A stretch of DNA of 41,502 nucleotides. Origin: an uncultured Eudoraea sp. (GTDB lineage: Bacteria > Bacteroidota > Bacteroidia > Flavobacteriales > Flavobacteriaceae). Positions 33,665 through 41,256 of the stretch are shown here, one piece after another. The notes beneath the pieces were generated by a model. It was given only the letters and a program-made list of their open reading frames with translations, did no database searches and was not told the DNA's origin. The stretch covers positions 1 to 41,502 of the forward strand of contig CAMYIE010000022.1 of the NCBI GenBank assembly GCA_947258405.1, in the 5' to 3' direction. How positions within the stretch are numbered: the first letter of the stretch is position 1; each line of letters starts with the position of its first letter. The translations under genes were made by a program, and so were the position numbers.

Positions 33665-34381
33665 ATGAAAACAACGAAGAGTAAACCATTTAAAGCAGCA
33701 GTCTTTGTTTTATTAATGATGACGGGTATTCAGCTTCAGGCTCAACTTGTACCTGGAATATATACATCAACGACATTGGAGGGGTCACAGAAAACCATCC
33801 ACAGCATAACATTAGGTTCGGGCTATTTGGTCTATAATATTTATCGTGAGAACCCGCCTGAATTTATCAGCAGTTGGGGTGGTTTCTATACTATTTCAGA
33901 TAAAAAGGTTTCGGTTAGCCTGGAATTCAATTCCAGTTTTGAAACAGATCAACTGAAACAGAAAGAACTCAACTATAGCATGGAGAACCAAGAATTATTG
34001 ATAAATGATATGCGTTTTGACAAATCGGTAAGTTCTGAGCAAGCCCTTGATGGTTATTGGTTGTTCGCTACCCGTGGACCGGATACAGGACAGGAACGCC
34101 GGGGAGACGACCGCCCGAGAAAAACACTAAAAGTACTTATGGATGGTAGCTTCCAGTGGATTGCTTATCATACGGAAAGTTTTAAGTTTATGGGTACTGG
34201 TGGCGGAAGCTATACGGCAGATAGCGGCACTTATACCGAGCATATCGAATTCTTCTCACGTGACAATACCCGGGTGGGTGCTCAACTTCAATTTCAATAC
34301 AGTCTTAAAGGAAACGACTGGCATCATACCGGTGAGAACAGCCGTGGGGAACCTATGTATGAGATCTGGAGTAAGAGGTGA
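33665..34381 (+). CDS. Secreted hypothetical protein (lipocalin-like)
   Basis: A 238-residue protein with a signal peptide (KPFKAAVFVLLMMTGIQLQA). Its mature part is beta-rich and appears to be two related halves, each beginning with a GxY/GxW segment (VPGIYTSTT and LDGYWLFATRG), a pattern of lipocalin-like barrels. The second half carries GSFQWIAYHTESFKFMGTGG and the ending GEPMYEIWSKR. The function is unknown. I chose the ATG at 33665 because it starts the signal peptide. It converges with moaC, five bases apart. Confidence 0.72.
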   Translation: MKTTKSKPFKAAVFVLLMMTGIQLQAQLVPGIYTSTTLEGSQKTIHSITLGSGYLVYNIYRENPPEFISSWGGFYTISDKKVSVSLEFNSSFETDQLKQKELNYSMENQELLINDMRFDKSVSSEQALDGYWLFATRGPDTGQERRGDDRPRKTLKVLMDGSFQWIAYHTESFKFMGTGGGSYTADSGTYTEHIEFFSRDNTRVGAQLQFQYSLKGNDWHHTGENSRGEPMYEIWSKR

Positions 34382-34386
34382 GATAA

Positions 34387-34815
34387 TCAATCCCGGTTTA
34401 TATCAGATTTACCGCCGGTTTTTTTTAAAAGTCTAATTGAAAAGATTTCTACACCCTTGTCAATAGGTTTAAGCATATCGTACATATTCAGAGCAACAAT
34501 GCTGGCTCCATGCATGGCTTCCACCTCTACCCCGGTCTTGTAATTCGTTTTTACCGTGAGGATTATGCGGATCGTCAATCCTTTTATTTCATACTCAATA
34601 CCGGTATATTCAATAGGCATCGGGTGGCAGTCTGGTAAGAGCAGAGATGTATTTTTCACCCCGAGTAAACCAGCGGCCTTGCTCATGGCAAAAACATCTC
34701 CCTTGGGAACTTCATTCTGCTCGATAGCACGAATGGTACTTTCCTGACTCACCTGCACCACAGCCTGTGCAATAGCCGTTCTTAAAGTTGACGATTTATG
34801 AGTGATATCGACCAT
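34387..34815 (-). CDS. moaC: Cyclic pyranopterin monophosphate synthase MoaC
   Basis: Makes cyclic pyranopterin monophosphate, the first stable intermediate of molybdenum cofactor, acting on the MoaA product. The 142-residue protein has MVDITHKSSTLRTA, PKGDVFAMSKAAGLLGVKNT, LPDCHPMPI and the GVEVEAMHGASIVALNMYDM block with the catalytic lysine region. I chose the ATG at 34815 (MVDITHK); the longer frame begins with TTG and overlaps moaE. It follows moaE by two bases. Confidence 0.92.
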   Translation of the reverse strand: MVDITHKSSTLRTAIAQAVVQVSQESTIRAIEQNEVPKGDVFAMSKAAGLLGVKNTSLLLPDCHPMPIEYTGIEYEIKGLTIRIILTVKTNYKTGVEVEAMHGASIVALNMYDMLKPIDKGVEIFSIRLLKKTGGKSDINRD

Positions 34816-34817
34816 AA

Positions 34818-35261
34818 TCAATTATTCACTTTCCATTTATAATTATTGTCTTCAAAGATCTCCTTTCCAAAAACAGGCACCTTTTTTTTGATTTCCTCAA
34901 CCACATATCGCAGCCCTTCGAAAACGGACTTACGATGTTTTGCCGAAGCAATCACTAACAAACAGATTTCGCCTGTTTTTACCACTCCCAGGCTATGGCA
35001 TACAATAAGGCTCCCTAAATTGAATTGCTTGATCCCTTCCTCCCCAATCTCATTAAAAAGTTTAATCGCCATCTCCGGGTAAGCTGAATACTCAATGGCA
35101 ACTACCTCCTTTCCCTCAATCATGTCTGCCCTTATCTGTCCCAGGAAAATATCATGAGCCCCGATCTGTAAATCAGCTTGTAATTTAGCTATGTTTCTTG
35201 CAATAAATTGGGAACTAATGGCTCCCTGTACCAAAACACTATCACAAACTTTCTGCATCAT
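34818..35261 (-). CDS. moaE: Molybdopterin synthase catalytic subunit MoaE
   Basis: Together with MoaD, adds sulfur to make molybdopterin. The 147-residue protein shows GAHDIFLGQIRAD, VVAIEYSAYPEMA, VCHSLGVVKTGEICLLVIAS, AKHRKSVFEGLRYVVEEIKK and VPVFGKEIF, where the lysine before the end is the conserved catalytic position. It is first in a moaE-moaC unit with a promoter directly upstream. The small subunit moaD and moaA are not in the window. It supplies cofactor for enzymes such as the iorAB-like hydroxylase 1.3 kb away. Confidence 0.92.
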   Translation of the reverse strand: MMQKVCDSVLVQGAISSQFIARNIAKLQADLQIGAHDIFLGQIRADMIEGKEVVAIEYSAYPEMAIKLFNEIGEEGIKQFNLGSLIVCHSLGVVKTGEICLLVIASAKHRKSVFEGLRYVVEEIKKKVPVFGKEIFEDNNYKWKVNN

Positions 35262-35276
35262 GGCAAAGGCTTTTCG

Positions 35277-35307
35277 CTAAGGTAAAGAAATTGAATTAAC
35301 ACTCAAA
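35277..35307 (-). promoter_or_regulatory. Promoter of moaE-moaC
   Basis: Minus strand: TTTG (35304-35307), exactly 19 bases, TACCTTAG (35277-35284), one mismatch from the -7 consensus. The transcript would start near 35271, about ten bases before the ATG. No moco riboswitch-like structure is evident in so short a leader. Confidence 0.55.
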
Positions 35308-35430
35308 TTAATGTCAGACAGGGTGATTTTTAGCGATTAGAGCATTAATTATATTAAAGTTTTCTAAAATAACTACAAAATTAAGCAACACTGTAGTAGA
35401 TTGATCATCATATTAAAAAATTGCAGAATC

Positions 35431-35658
35431 ATGATAGAGGAACTCTTACATCGTGCTGAGATTTTTGAAAAAAAGAAGTTGAGTCATCTCACGACCAGCG
35501 ATAGGGTCAAAGCATCCAGGGAAGCCAAAGAATTGATTTTGGCTATAAACAAATTCTACAAGCAAGATCAGGACCATCGCCTGATGGACATCATGAAGCA
35601 ACTTACTGTAAAAAAGAGAAAAATAGAAAAAAGGCTGACGGGTAAACCACTCGTTTAG
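35431..35658 (+). CDS. Small hypothetical helical protein
   Basis: A 75-residue, lysine-rich, fully helical cytoplasmic protein (MIEELLHRAEIFEKKKLSHL, KASREAKELILAINKFY, MKQLTVKKRKIEKRL). I do not recognise it. I chose the ATG at 35431; the longer frame adds ten residues from an AT-rich leader. It is flanked by non-coding stretches on both sides. Confidence 0.6.
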   Translation: MIEELLHRAEIFEKKKLSHLTTSDRVKASREAKELILAINKFYKQDQDHRLMDIMKQLTVKKRKIEKRLTGKPLV

Positions 35659-35762
35659 GAATTAGATTAGAACATCCCGGTATATTCACTAAAAGCGTCT
35701 ATACGCTCAATGGGGTACAATGCAATAAAGCTGTCCCCATATGGTTTGTTTTGGTTGGTTAG

Positions 35763-35780
35763 AGCATATATGCTTTTTTT
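35763..35780 (+). terminator. Weak terminator-like hairpin
   Basis: AGCATATATGCT is a perfect palindrome followed directly by a run of seven T. The stem is short and AT-rich, so termination would be weak. It lies between the 75-residue hypothetical and the DoxX-like gene. Confidence 0.35.
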
Positions 35781-35848
35781 GATTCGGGATGTTCTTTATA
35801 TTTTTAAGCCAACTTTGAACAATAAACCTAAACAAGAACCAACCTGTC

Positions 35849-36226
35849 ATGAGTGAATATATTTCAATACTCCTCAAAGTTGCTATTTTCATAACTATAG
35901 TCAATGTCTGGCTCTTCAGGTTCAATAAGCCAACTCCTTTCAGGGGAGGTAGCGCAAAATCCATGAAAGAAGAGTTTGAGGTATACGGCTTTTCAAGCTC
36001 AACCATGTATATTATCGGTGCTATTAAAGTACTTTTGGCCAGTGCTATTGTAGCTTCAATCTGGTATATAGATTGGGGCATTTGGGCATCATCCGGTCTC
36101 GCAATTTTTATGCTCGGAGCGATTGTCATGCACTTTAAGGCCAATGATCCCGGCATCAGATCCTTACCAGCATTATCTATTTTAGTGGGTTGTATACTTA
36201 TTATCAGTCTGGAAACTTTTGTGTAG
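35849..36226 (+). CDS. DoxX-like inner membrane protein
   Basis: A 125-residue protein with four membrane segments: ISILLKVAIFITIVNVWLF, MYIIGAIKVLLASAIVASIW, WASSGLAIFMLGAIVMHF and LPALSILVGCILIISLE. Size and the G-A-I-K-V segment in helix 2 match small DoxX-like proteins. These have been linked to redox or thiosulfate metabolism in some species, but the role here is open. It is the last ordinary gene before the repeat-bounded region. Confidence 0.75.
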   Translation: MSEYISILLKVAIFITIVNVWLFRFNKPTPFRGGSAKSMKEEFEVYGFSSSTMYIIGAIKVLLASAIVASIWYIDWGIWASSGLAIFMLGAIVMHFKANDPGIRSLPALSILVGCILIISLETFV

Positions 36227-36576
36227 TTATAGTCCTTTACTAAGACTTTATGAGAAGTTTCCGATGGAACTCATGATATCGCAGTTTGGTGCCAGTTGCC
36301 ACGGTATGGTTTTGGTTGTTCCCGCATATAAAAACGTGCTTTATACACAAATTACTTATATGGCCGCACCTGCTTCGTAGCCCCGTCAGGAATCGAAGTA
36401 ATTCTCCAAATCATCAATTTTCCAAGGCTTTCCGCTGTTTATGATTATCAATGCGGACGATTTGGCGGAATTCGGACTTCGTGCAACCCGGTACAAAATG
36501 TAAATCCTATTAAATTTTAATATTCAGATCAGGACCATCCTTCTTTTTCTGTAACTTAACGGAAAGAATTATTATC
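36227..36576. other. 350-base non-coding stretch with left repeat copy
   Basis: No credible gene on either strand. It holds a short hairpin (TATAAA and TTTATA around seven bases, 36327-36345), the left copy of the diverged repeat (36377-36464) and an AT-rich leader to iorA without a clear promoter match. Confidence 0.6.
36377..36464 (-). repeat. Left copy of diverged repeat with tRNA 3'-end remnant
   Basis: On the minus strand the first block ends TTCGATTCCTGACGGGGCTA plus C, which reads as a tRNA T-loop, T-stem 3' side, acceptor 3' strand and discriminator A. It matches the right copy (39290) in 19 of 21 positions. After exactly 26 unlike bases a second block (AAGGCTTTC, then ATGATT) matches in 20 of 23 positions, and after nine more bases GACGATTTG matches exactly. 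The upstream tRNA half is missing, as expected for an attachment-site duplicate. Confidence 0.65.
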
Positions 36577-37050
36577 ATGCCAACCTATACATTAAACATC
36601 AACAATACCTCCTATGATGCTGATGTTGCCGAGGGCACTTCTTTGCTCTGGGTGCTTCGGGAACATTTAGGACTTACCGGAACCAAATACAGTTGCGGAA
36701 TCGCACAATGCGGTACCTGCACCATCCACGTTGATGACAATCCTGTAAGGGCTTGCATCCTGCAAGTGGAGAATCTTGCCAATGGTCAAAAAATAAGGAC
36801 CATCGAAGGCTTATCAGAAAAAGGAGACCATCCGCTACAAGAAGCCTGGATAGCGGCACAAGCCCCGCAGTGTGGTTATTGCCAACCGGGTCAAATCATG
36901 CAGGCCGCTGCCCTGCTGGATAAAAACCCAACTCCTACAAGAGAGGAAATAAAAAGCCATATGAACAGCATCCTTTGCCGCTGTGGTACTTATTTGCGAG
37001 TGATAAAAGCCGTTGAATTGGCCAGTGAAACCAAATCGCAAGCGACCTAA
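36577..37050 (+). CDS. iorA: 2Fe-2S subunit of molybdenum hydroxylase (IorA-like)
   Basis: The small electron-transfer subunit of a xanthine-oxidase-family hydroxylase, 157 residues. It has the plant-ferredoxin cluster cysteines C40, C45, C48 and C60 (SCGIAQCGTC..C) and the second cluster site C99, C102, C134 and C136 (CGYCQPG, CRCGTY). It has no signal peptide, while its partner, seven bases downstream, has a Tat signal, so it would be carried out with the folded complex. Length and order match isoquinoline 1-oxidoreductase alpha subunits, but the substrate may differ. Confidence 0.88.
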   Translation: MPTYTLNINNTSYDADVAEGTSLLWVLREHLGLTGTKYSCGIAQCGTCTIHVDDNPVRACILQVENLANGQKIRTIEGLSEKGDHPLQEAWIAAQAPQCGYCQPGQIMQAAALLDKNPTPTREEIKSHMNSILCRCGTYLRVIKAVELASETKSQAT

Positions 37051-37057
37051 ATATCCC

Positions 37058-39244
37058 ATGAAAACTACTCCATCTTATTCCGTAAAAAATGTAAGCCGCA
37101 GGCAGTTTCTAAAATCGTCGAGTGGGGTGGCCCTTTTAATTGGGGCGTCTGGTCTATTGCCCCACTTAATTTCCTGCAAGGACTCCAAAAAAGTTCGTGA
37201 GCAACTCAAAAAACATGAACTGACCGCTTGGGTGCAGATTACCGAGGATGGCCAAATCACCATCTATAATCCGGCTGCTGAAATGGGACAAGGATCCATG
37301 ACCGCCTTACCCTTGGTATTTGCTGAAGAAATGGACGCCGACTGGTCAAAGGTGAATGTGGAATTTTCACCCCAGGAGTCAGATATATACGGTTCTGAGG
37401 GCTGGGTTCCTGGAAGCAAACTGATGTTTACGGTGGGAAGCCGAACCACCAAAAGCTACTATCCCGTAATGCGAAAAGCGGGGGCACAGGCCAGATACGT
37501 GCTGTTGCTCTCGGTAGCTAACCAATGGAAGGTACCTATTGGTGAACTAACAACCATGGATAGTTATGTTATCCATGAAAATAGTGATAGAAAGATAAGT
37601 TATGGGGATGTGGTGCCTTATTTGACCATGCCGGGGACCCTACCCGATTTTAACGCAACCGGGCTTAAAAATCCTAAGGATTTTCGCTTGATCGGCAGCA
37701 ATATTCCCCGAACTGAAATTCCTGAAAAAGTAAATGGCAGTGCCCAATTTGCCATTGACATTCGCTTGCCCGATATGGTGTATGGCGTTTTGGAAAGGGG
37801 TGAGCTGAACGGAGCCAAACCAAGCCTGAAAAATGAGGCCGAGATTTTGGGAATGGATGGGGTTTTAAAAGTTGTTCCCTTCAACTATGCCATTGGCATT
37901 ATCGCCATTACACTTGAGGGGGCCTTGAACGCAAAGAAGTCGTTGAAAATTGATTGGAGTGATGCACAGGCTAAAGGATTCAACTCACAAGAGATTTATC
38001 CCACCTATATAAAAATTGCCAGCGATAACAAAAAGGGGGAAACCGTGAACGAAATTGGCAATGTTGATCGTGCAATGAAAACTGCTGCCAAAACCTATGA
38101 GGTTGATTTTAAGAACGATTATGTATACCACGCCCAAATGGAACCCTTAAATGCGGTGATGCAGGTGGCGGAAGATTTAAAAAGTGCTGAAATATGGGTG
38201 GGCAGTCAGCAGGGGCCTGACACTAAATTGGGTATTCCCGACCTTTTGGGAATTCCCCATGAAGCGGTTAAGGTACATCTGCAATATTTAGGTGGTGGTT
38301 TTGGGCGAAGAAGCATGAACGATTTCGTGCTCGAATGCGGAACACTTGCCAGAGAAATGGCCCCGCTTCCCGTAAAGCTGGTATGGACAAGGGAGGACGA
38401 TGTAACCTATGGCGCTTTTCGACCATTGAGCTTGCAACGACTTAAAGCTTGTATTGATGCTGAGGGCAAGCTAACAGGATTTAATCATTGTGTGGTGGGC
38501 GATGGTGGTAATTTGGTGGCCAGTGGGGCACGAAATGACCATTATAATATTCCTAACCAGTTGGTAGAATGGCGTGAGGCCTCGCATGGCATTCGTTTAA
38601 AACATTGGCGATCTGTTGGGCATGGCCCCAATAAGTTTGCTATTGAGTCTATGCTTGATGAAATTGCCTACGATCAGAATATAGATCCTGTTGAACTCAG
38701 AAAAACCTTAATGGCCAAATCTCCCAGGGCCCTGGCCACGCTTGAAAAGGCGGCCGAAATGGCTGAATGGAAAGTACCTTCACCAGAAGGACGTGCCAAA
38801 GGAGTCGCCTTTGTGGAGCATGGCTCTTTGGGTACGGGCATTTGTGAAATATCTGTGGACCACAATACGGGCAACATCAAAGTGCACCGCTTCTGGATTG
38901 CTCTGGATGCCGGGGTGGTGGTACAACCAGATAATGTAAGGGCCCAAATGGAAGGAGGCGTGATTATGGGTATAAGCAGTGTACTCAAGGAACAAATTAC
39001 CCTTGTGGATGGTAAAGTACAGCAGTCCAATTACCATGATTATAATTTATTGCGGATTCAGGAGGTGCCCGATAGTGTTGAAACGACAATTATCCCCTCC
39101 GCAGAACATCCGGAGGGCGTTGGCGAAACCGCTACGCCCATGGTAGCCAGTGCCATTGCCAATGCTTTTTTAAAATTAACAGGCAAACGATTACGGCATC
39201 TACCCTTCTCAAGGGAACGTGTATTGGAAGCATTAAATAGTTGA
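37058..39244 (+). CDS. iorB: Molybdopterin-binding subunit of molybdenum hydroxylase (IorB-like)
   Basis: The large catalytic subunit, 728 residues, which would hydroxylate N-heterocycles or oxidise aldehydes in the periplasm. A Tat signal opens it (SRRQFLKSSSG, residues 13-23, then a hydrophobic core). Cofactor and active-site segments follow: AAEMGQGSMTALPLVFAEE, YLGGGFGRRSMNDF, and the catalytic glutamate in GVGETATPMVASAIANA. I chose the ATG at 37058 because it places the twin arginines correctly; the longer frame runs back into iorA. The gene ends 45 bases before the right repeat, so the pair fills the segment between the two repeats. Confidence 0.88.
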   Translation: MKTTPSYSVKNVSRRQFLKSSSGVALLIGASGLLPHLISCKDSKKVREQLKKHELTAWVQITEDGQITIYNPAAEMGQGSMTALPLVFAEEMDADWSKVNVEFSPQESDIYGSEGWVPGSKLMFTVGSRTTKSYYPVMRKAGAQARYVLLLSVANQWKVPIGELTTMDSYVIHENSDRKISYGDVVPYLTMPGTLPDFNATGLKNPKDFRLIGSNIPRTEIPEKVNGSAQFAIDIRLPDMVYGVLERGELNGAKPSLKNEAEILGMDGVLKVVPFNYAIGIIAITLEGALNAKKSLKIDWSDAQAKGFNSQEIYPTYIKIASDNKKGETVNEIGNVDRAMKTAAKTYEVDFKNDYVYHAQMEPLNAVMQVAEDLKSAEIWVGSQQGPDTKLGIPDLLGIPHEAVKVHLQYLGGGFGRRSMNDFVLECGTLAREMAPLPVKLVWTREDDVTYGAFRPLSLQRLKACIDAEGKLTGFNHCVVGDGGNLVASGARNDHYNIPNQLVEWREASHGIRLKHWRSVGHGPNKFAIESMLDEIAYDQNIDPVELRKTLMAKSPRALATLEKAAEMAEWKVPSPEGRAKGVAFVEHGSLGTGICEISVDHNTGNIKVHRFWIALDAGVVVQPDNVRAQMEGGVIMGISSVLKEQITLVDGKVQQSNYHDYNLLRIQEVPDSVETTIIPSAEHPEGVGETATPMVASAIANAFLKLTGKRLRHLPFSRERVLEALNS

Positions 39245-39289
39245 AACGATCTGTTGAATATGACGTGAGCACTCTGTAAAGGCTACTTT

Positions 39290-39378
39290 GTAGCCCCGGC
39301 AAGAATCGAACCTTTTGCTTAAACCACTACATTTTAAAGGGCTTTCAGCTTTTAATGATTTACGATGTTGACGATTTG
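39290..39378 (-). repeat. Right copy of diverged repeat with tRNA 3'-end remnant
   Basis: Minus strand ends TTCGATTCTTGCCGGGGCTA plus C, a tRNA-like 3' end, here still preceded by GG as in a real T arm. The spacing of the three matching blocks (21, 24 and 9 bases, separated by 26 and 9) is the same as in the left copy at 36377. The left edge also forms a hairpin, GGCTAC-TTT-GTAGCC (39281-39295). Confidence 0.65.
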
Positions 39379-39488
39379 TGAACTTTTTTGGTGACTTTTC
39401 TTTCGTCATTACAAATGTAATAGAAAGAACTTAAATGATTTAGATTTTAATTAGAACCAGCTACTTTCCCAAATCTTACCCTCAAACT

Positions 39489-39562
39489 TTGCGCATGGAT
39501 CCAGTTTCGATTTCGGCGAGTTCGGGAAGATAATCGGTAACCGAAATCGAAATAGGGCGCAA
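39489..39562. repeat. 74-base two-part inverted repeat
   Basis: TTGCGC (39489) pairs with GCGCAA (ending 39562), and after short unpaired parts TTTCGATTTCGG (39505-39516) pairs perfectly with CCGAAATCGAAA (39541-39552) around a 24-base loop. A folded single strand would be a long interrupted hairpin, superficially like an integron attC site, but the core bases do not fit that consensus. Confidence 0.7.
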
Positions 39563-39650
39563 CCTGCTTTTGCTATAATAGACGGGCTTACTGGTATACA
39601 ATTTAGGGAAGCATAGCGGACTAATTTGAATAGCAAGTGGTTTGTTCGGT

Positions 39651-39672
39651 AATCCCGATAGCTATCGGGATT
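39651..39672. repeat. 22-base perfect palindrome
   Basis: AATCCCGATAG is followed directly by its exact reverse complement. As I recall, palindromes of this CCCGATAGCTATCGGG type recur in many marine Flavobacteriaceae genomes as dispersed extragenic repeats, so this may be one copy of a repeat family. Confidence 0.75.
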
Positions 39673-39809
39673 GGGACTTGCAGCGCGAAATAACATTTCG
39701 CTCGCTTTTTCAAAGCTGTGAATGACTATTTTGGCCGAAAGATATTTCCCTTTTGCAATCACTGTGAACAAAACAAGATTGTCATGACAATGCCACAGCT
39801 TGAAATCCG

Positions 39810-39867
39810 TTTTTTCGTTAAAAATCTTCAATGTTCGTAAGGGTTCCCAAGGTTTTTAACGAAAAAA
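39810..39867. repeat. 15-base perfect inverted repeat with 28-base loop
   Basis: TTTTTTCGTTAAAAA (39810-39824) and its exact complement at 39853-39867. The ends are AT-rich, so it could act as a bidirectional terminator or a protein-binding inverted pair. Confidence 0.7.
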
Positions 39868-39927
39868 TGATTATCTAATAAGTTTTTTGATTTTTTTATT
39901 CTTTTGAAAATCAATTACTTAAAAATA

Positions 39928-39950
39928 GTAACATCGCTTTAGCGTGTTAC
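39928..39950. repeat. Hairpin GTAACA-CGCT / AGCG-TGTTAC
   Basis: Ten base pairs (GTAACA then CGCT, paired with AGCG then TGTTAC) with a single bulged T and a two-base turn. It is the fourth inverted repeat before the recombinase. Confidence 0.6.
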
Positions 39951-40026
39951 CCTCTTGCTTTTCCTTACTTAGTTTAGCAAACACACAAATTCAAGGTAAT
40001 CGGAAAACTCCATAAGCCCGTTTTAA

Positions 40027-40043
40027 CTGCAAGCAAGTTGCAG
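40027..40043. repeat. Inverted repeat CTGCAA / TTGCAG
   Basis: Six perfect pairs around GCAAG, ending 35 bases before the recombinase ATG, where an operator or recombinase site could lie. Confidence 0.4.
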
Positions 40044-40078
40044 AATGATGACTTAAATTACGAGGAATCTGTAAAGGA

Positions 40079-41203
40079 ATGTTTGGTAAGAGTATTACGC
40101 TTAAACACTTATCCATTGATAATCGACCTTGCATTGGCCTTCAATTTCGAGCCCACCGTTCTTTGCAAGAAAAGGTCAATTTACTAGCAAACGTTGAATG
40201 GTCTGAGCAGTATCAAATGTATTTTCTGTCGAACACAAAAGAAAATATCCAATTGATATATAAAATGTTCAAAGGCGTGGCTTGGATCAATGGGAACTAC
40301 TTTTTTCACAATAAACCACTTGCTAATAAATCATCCAACGTTAACTTTAGACGAGAAGAACATTCAAAATCTAGAAGCCAAGCTCAACTATGTCCTGACG
40401 AATATCTTGAAAAGTTAGAGCTTAAGAAATATGCCCCCAATACAGCGAGAATTTATATCTCATGTTTTGAGGCATTCATGCGCTTTTATTCGGATGCCCC
40501 ATTGGATAAATTAGACGAAAATGATGTTCGCAAATACTTGCTTTCTCTAGTTCGAAAAGACAGCTCAGATTCCTATATCAATCAAGCCATAAATAGCATC
40601 AAATTCTACTATGAGATTGTTTGTGGAATGCCCAATCGGTTTTACTCTATTGAACGTCCAAGGAAATCCAAAAAACTACCAGAGGTACTTTCCGTTATGG
40701 AAGTTCAAAGTCTAATGGCCGAAATCAACAATGTAAAACATCGATGTATCGTTGGCTTGCTCTATAGTTCGGGTTTACGAAGATCAGAAGTCCTGGCTTT
40801 AAGACCAGAGGATATTGATAGTAAGCGCATGCTAGTAAGGGTTAACCAGGGAAAGGGTAGAAAAGATCGTTATACCATATTAAGTGCTACACTACTAAGT
40901 GAATTACGTATTTATTATAAAAGATATCAACCGCAGACATTTCTCTTCGAAAGTCCCAGTGGAAAGGCGTATTCGCCCACGAGTGTAGTCAATATTGTTA
41001 GTCGTGCTGCATTCAAGGCAGGAATTAAAAAGAGAGTCACTCCACACATGCTGCGCCATAGCTTTGCAACGCATTTATTGGATAAAGGAACGGATCTGCG
41101 AAAGATCCAGGTTCTTTTGGGTCATAACTCAAGTAAGACAACGGAGATCTATACCCATGTAGCAGAAAATTCCTTCAAAGATATTGATGATTTATTATCT
41201 TAG
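40079..41203 (+). CDS. Tyrosine recombinase/integrase
   Basis: A 374-residue site-specific recombinase that cuts and joins DNA through a tyrosine intermediate. Residues 1-100 are an extra N-terminal domain with VEWSEQYQMYFL and MFKGVAWING, as in a Bacteroidetes-specific group. Residues 105-185 are a SAM-like DNA-binding domain, and 200-374 the catalytic domain with R234, a lysine in GKGRKDR, H323, R326, H349 and Y358. The insertion that marks integron integrases is absent between the lysine and HMLRH. The gene is more AT-rich than the left side of the window. Inverted repeats lie on both sides of it. Confidence 0.93.
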   Translation: MFGKSITLKHLSIDNRPCIGLQFRAHRSLQEKVNLLANVEWSEQYQMYFLSNTKENIQLIYKMFKGVAWINGNYFFHNKPLANKSSNVNFRREEHSKSRSQAQLCPDEYLEKLELKKYAPNTARIYISCFEAFMRFYSDAPLDKLDENDVRKYLLSLVRKDSSDSYINQAINSIKFYYEIVCGMPNRFYSIERPRKSKKLPEVLSVMEVQSLMAEINNVKHRCIVGLLYSSGLRRSEVLALRPEDIDSKRMLVRVNQGKGRKDRYTILSATLLSELRIYYKRYQPQTFLFESPSGKAYSPTSVVNIVSRAAFKAGIKKRVTPHMLRHSFATHLLDKGTDLRKIQVLLGHNSSKTTEIYTHVAENSFKDIDDLLS

Positions 41204-41214
41204 CTATAAGTGAT

Positions 41215-41237
41215 ATATAGTGCATAATGCACTATAT
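41215..41237. repeat. 23-base perfect palindrome after the recombinase
   Basis: ATATAGTGCAT, one A, then its exact complement ATGCACTATAT, 12 bases after the recombinase stop. There is no T tail, so it is not a standard terminator; an operator or recombinase site is possible. Confidence 0.65.
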
Positions 41238-41256
41238 TCCATTGTTACCCCGCAAT

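Larger units (their letters stand above)
39245..40078. other. 834-base non-coding stretch rich in inverted repeats
   Basis: No credible gene. It contains the right copy of the diverged repeat, then five inverted repeats with stems of 6 to 18 pairs before the recombinase. The only longer frame, on the minus strand (39451-39831), starts with TTG and passes straight through three of the palindromes. Base composition becomes more AT-rich toward the recombinase. Possible roles are recombinase binding, attachment site, or control of recombinase expression. Confidence 0.6.

Noticed and set aside
39451-39831. A 126-codon open frame on the minus strand
   Set aside because: It starts at TTG, shows no recognisable domain, and is built across three inverted repeats including a 22-base palindrome. 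I treat it as non-coding.
36227-40078. Integron cassette array with attC sites
   Set aside because: The recombinase lacks the integron-specific insertion, the hairpin ends (GTTGCGC) do not fit GTTRRRY, and iorAB point toward the recombinase rather than away from it.
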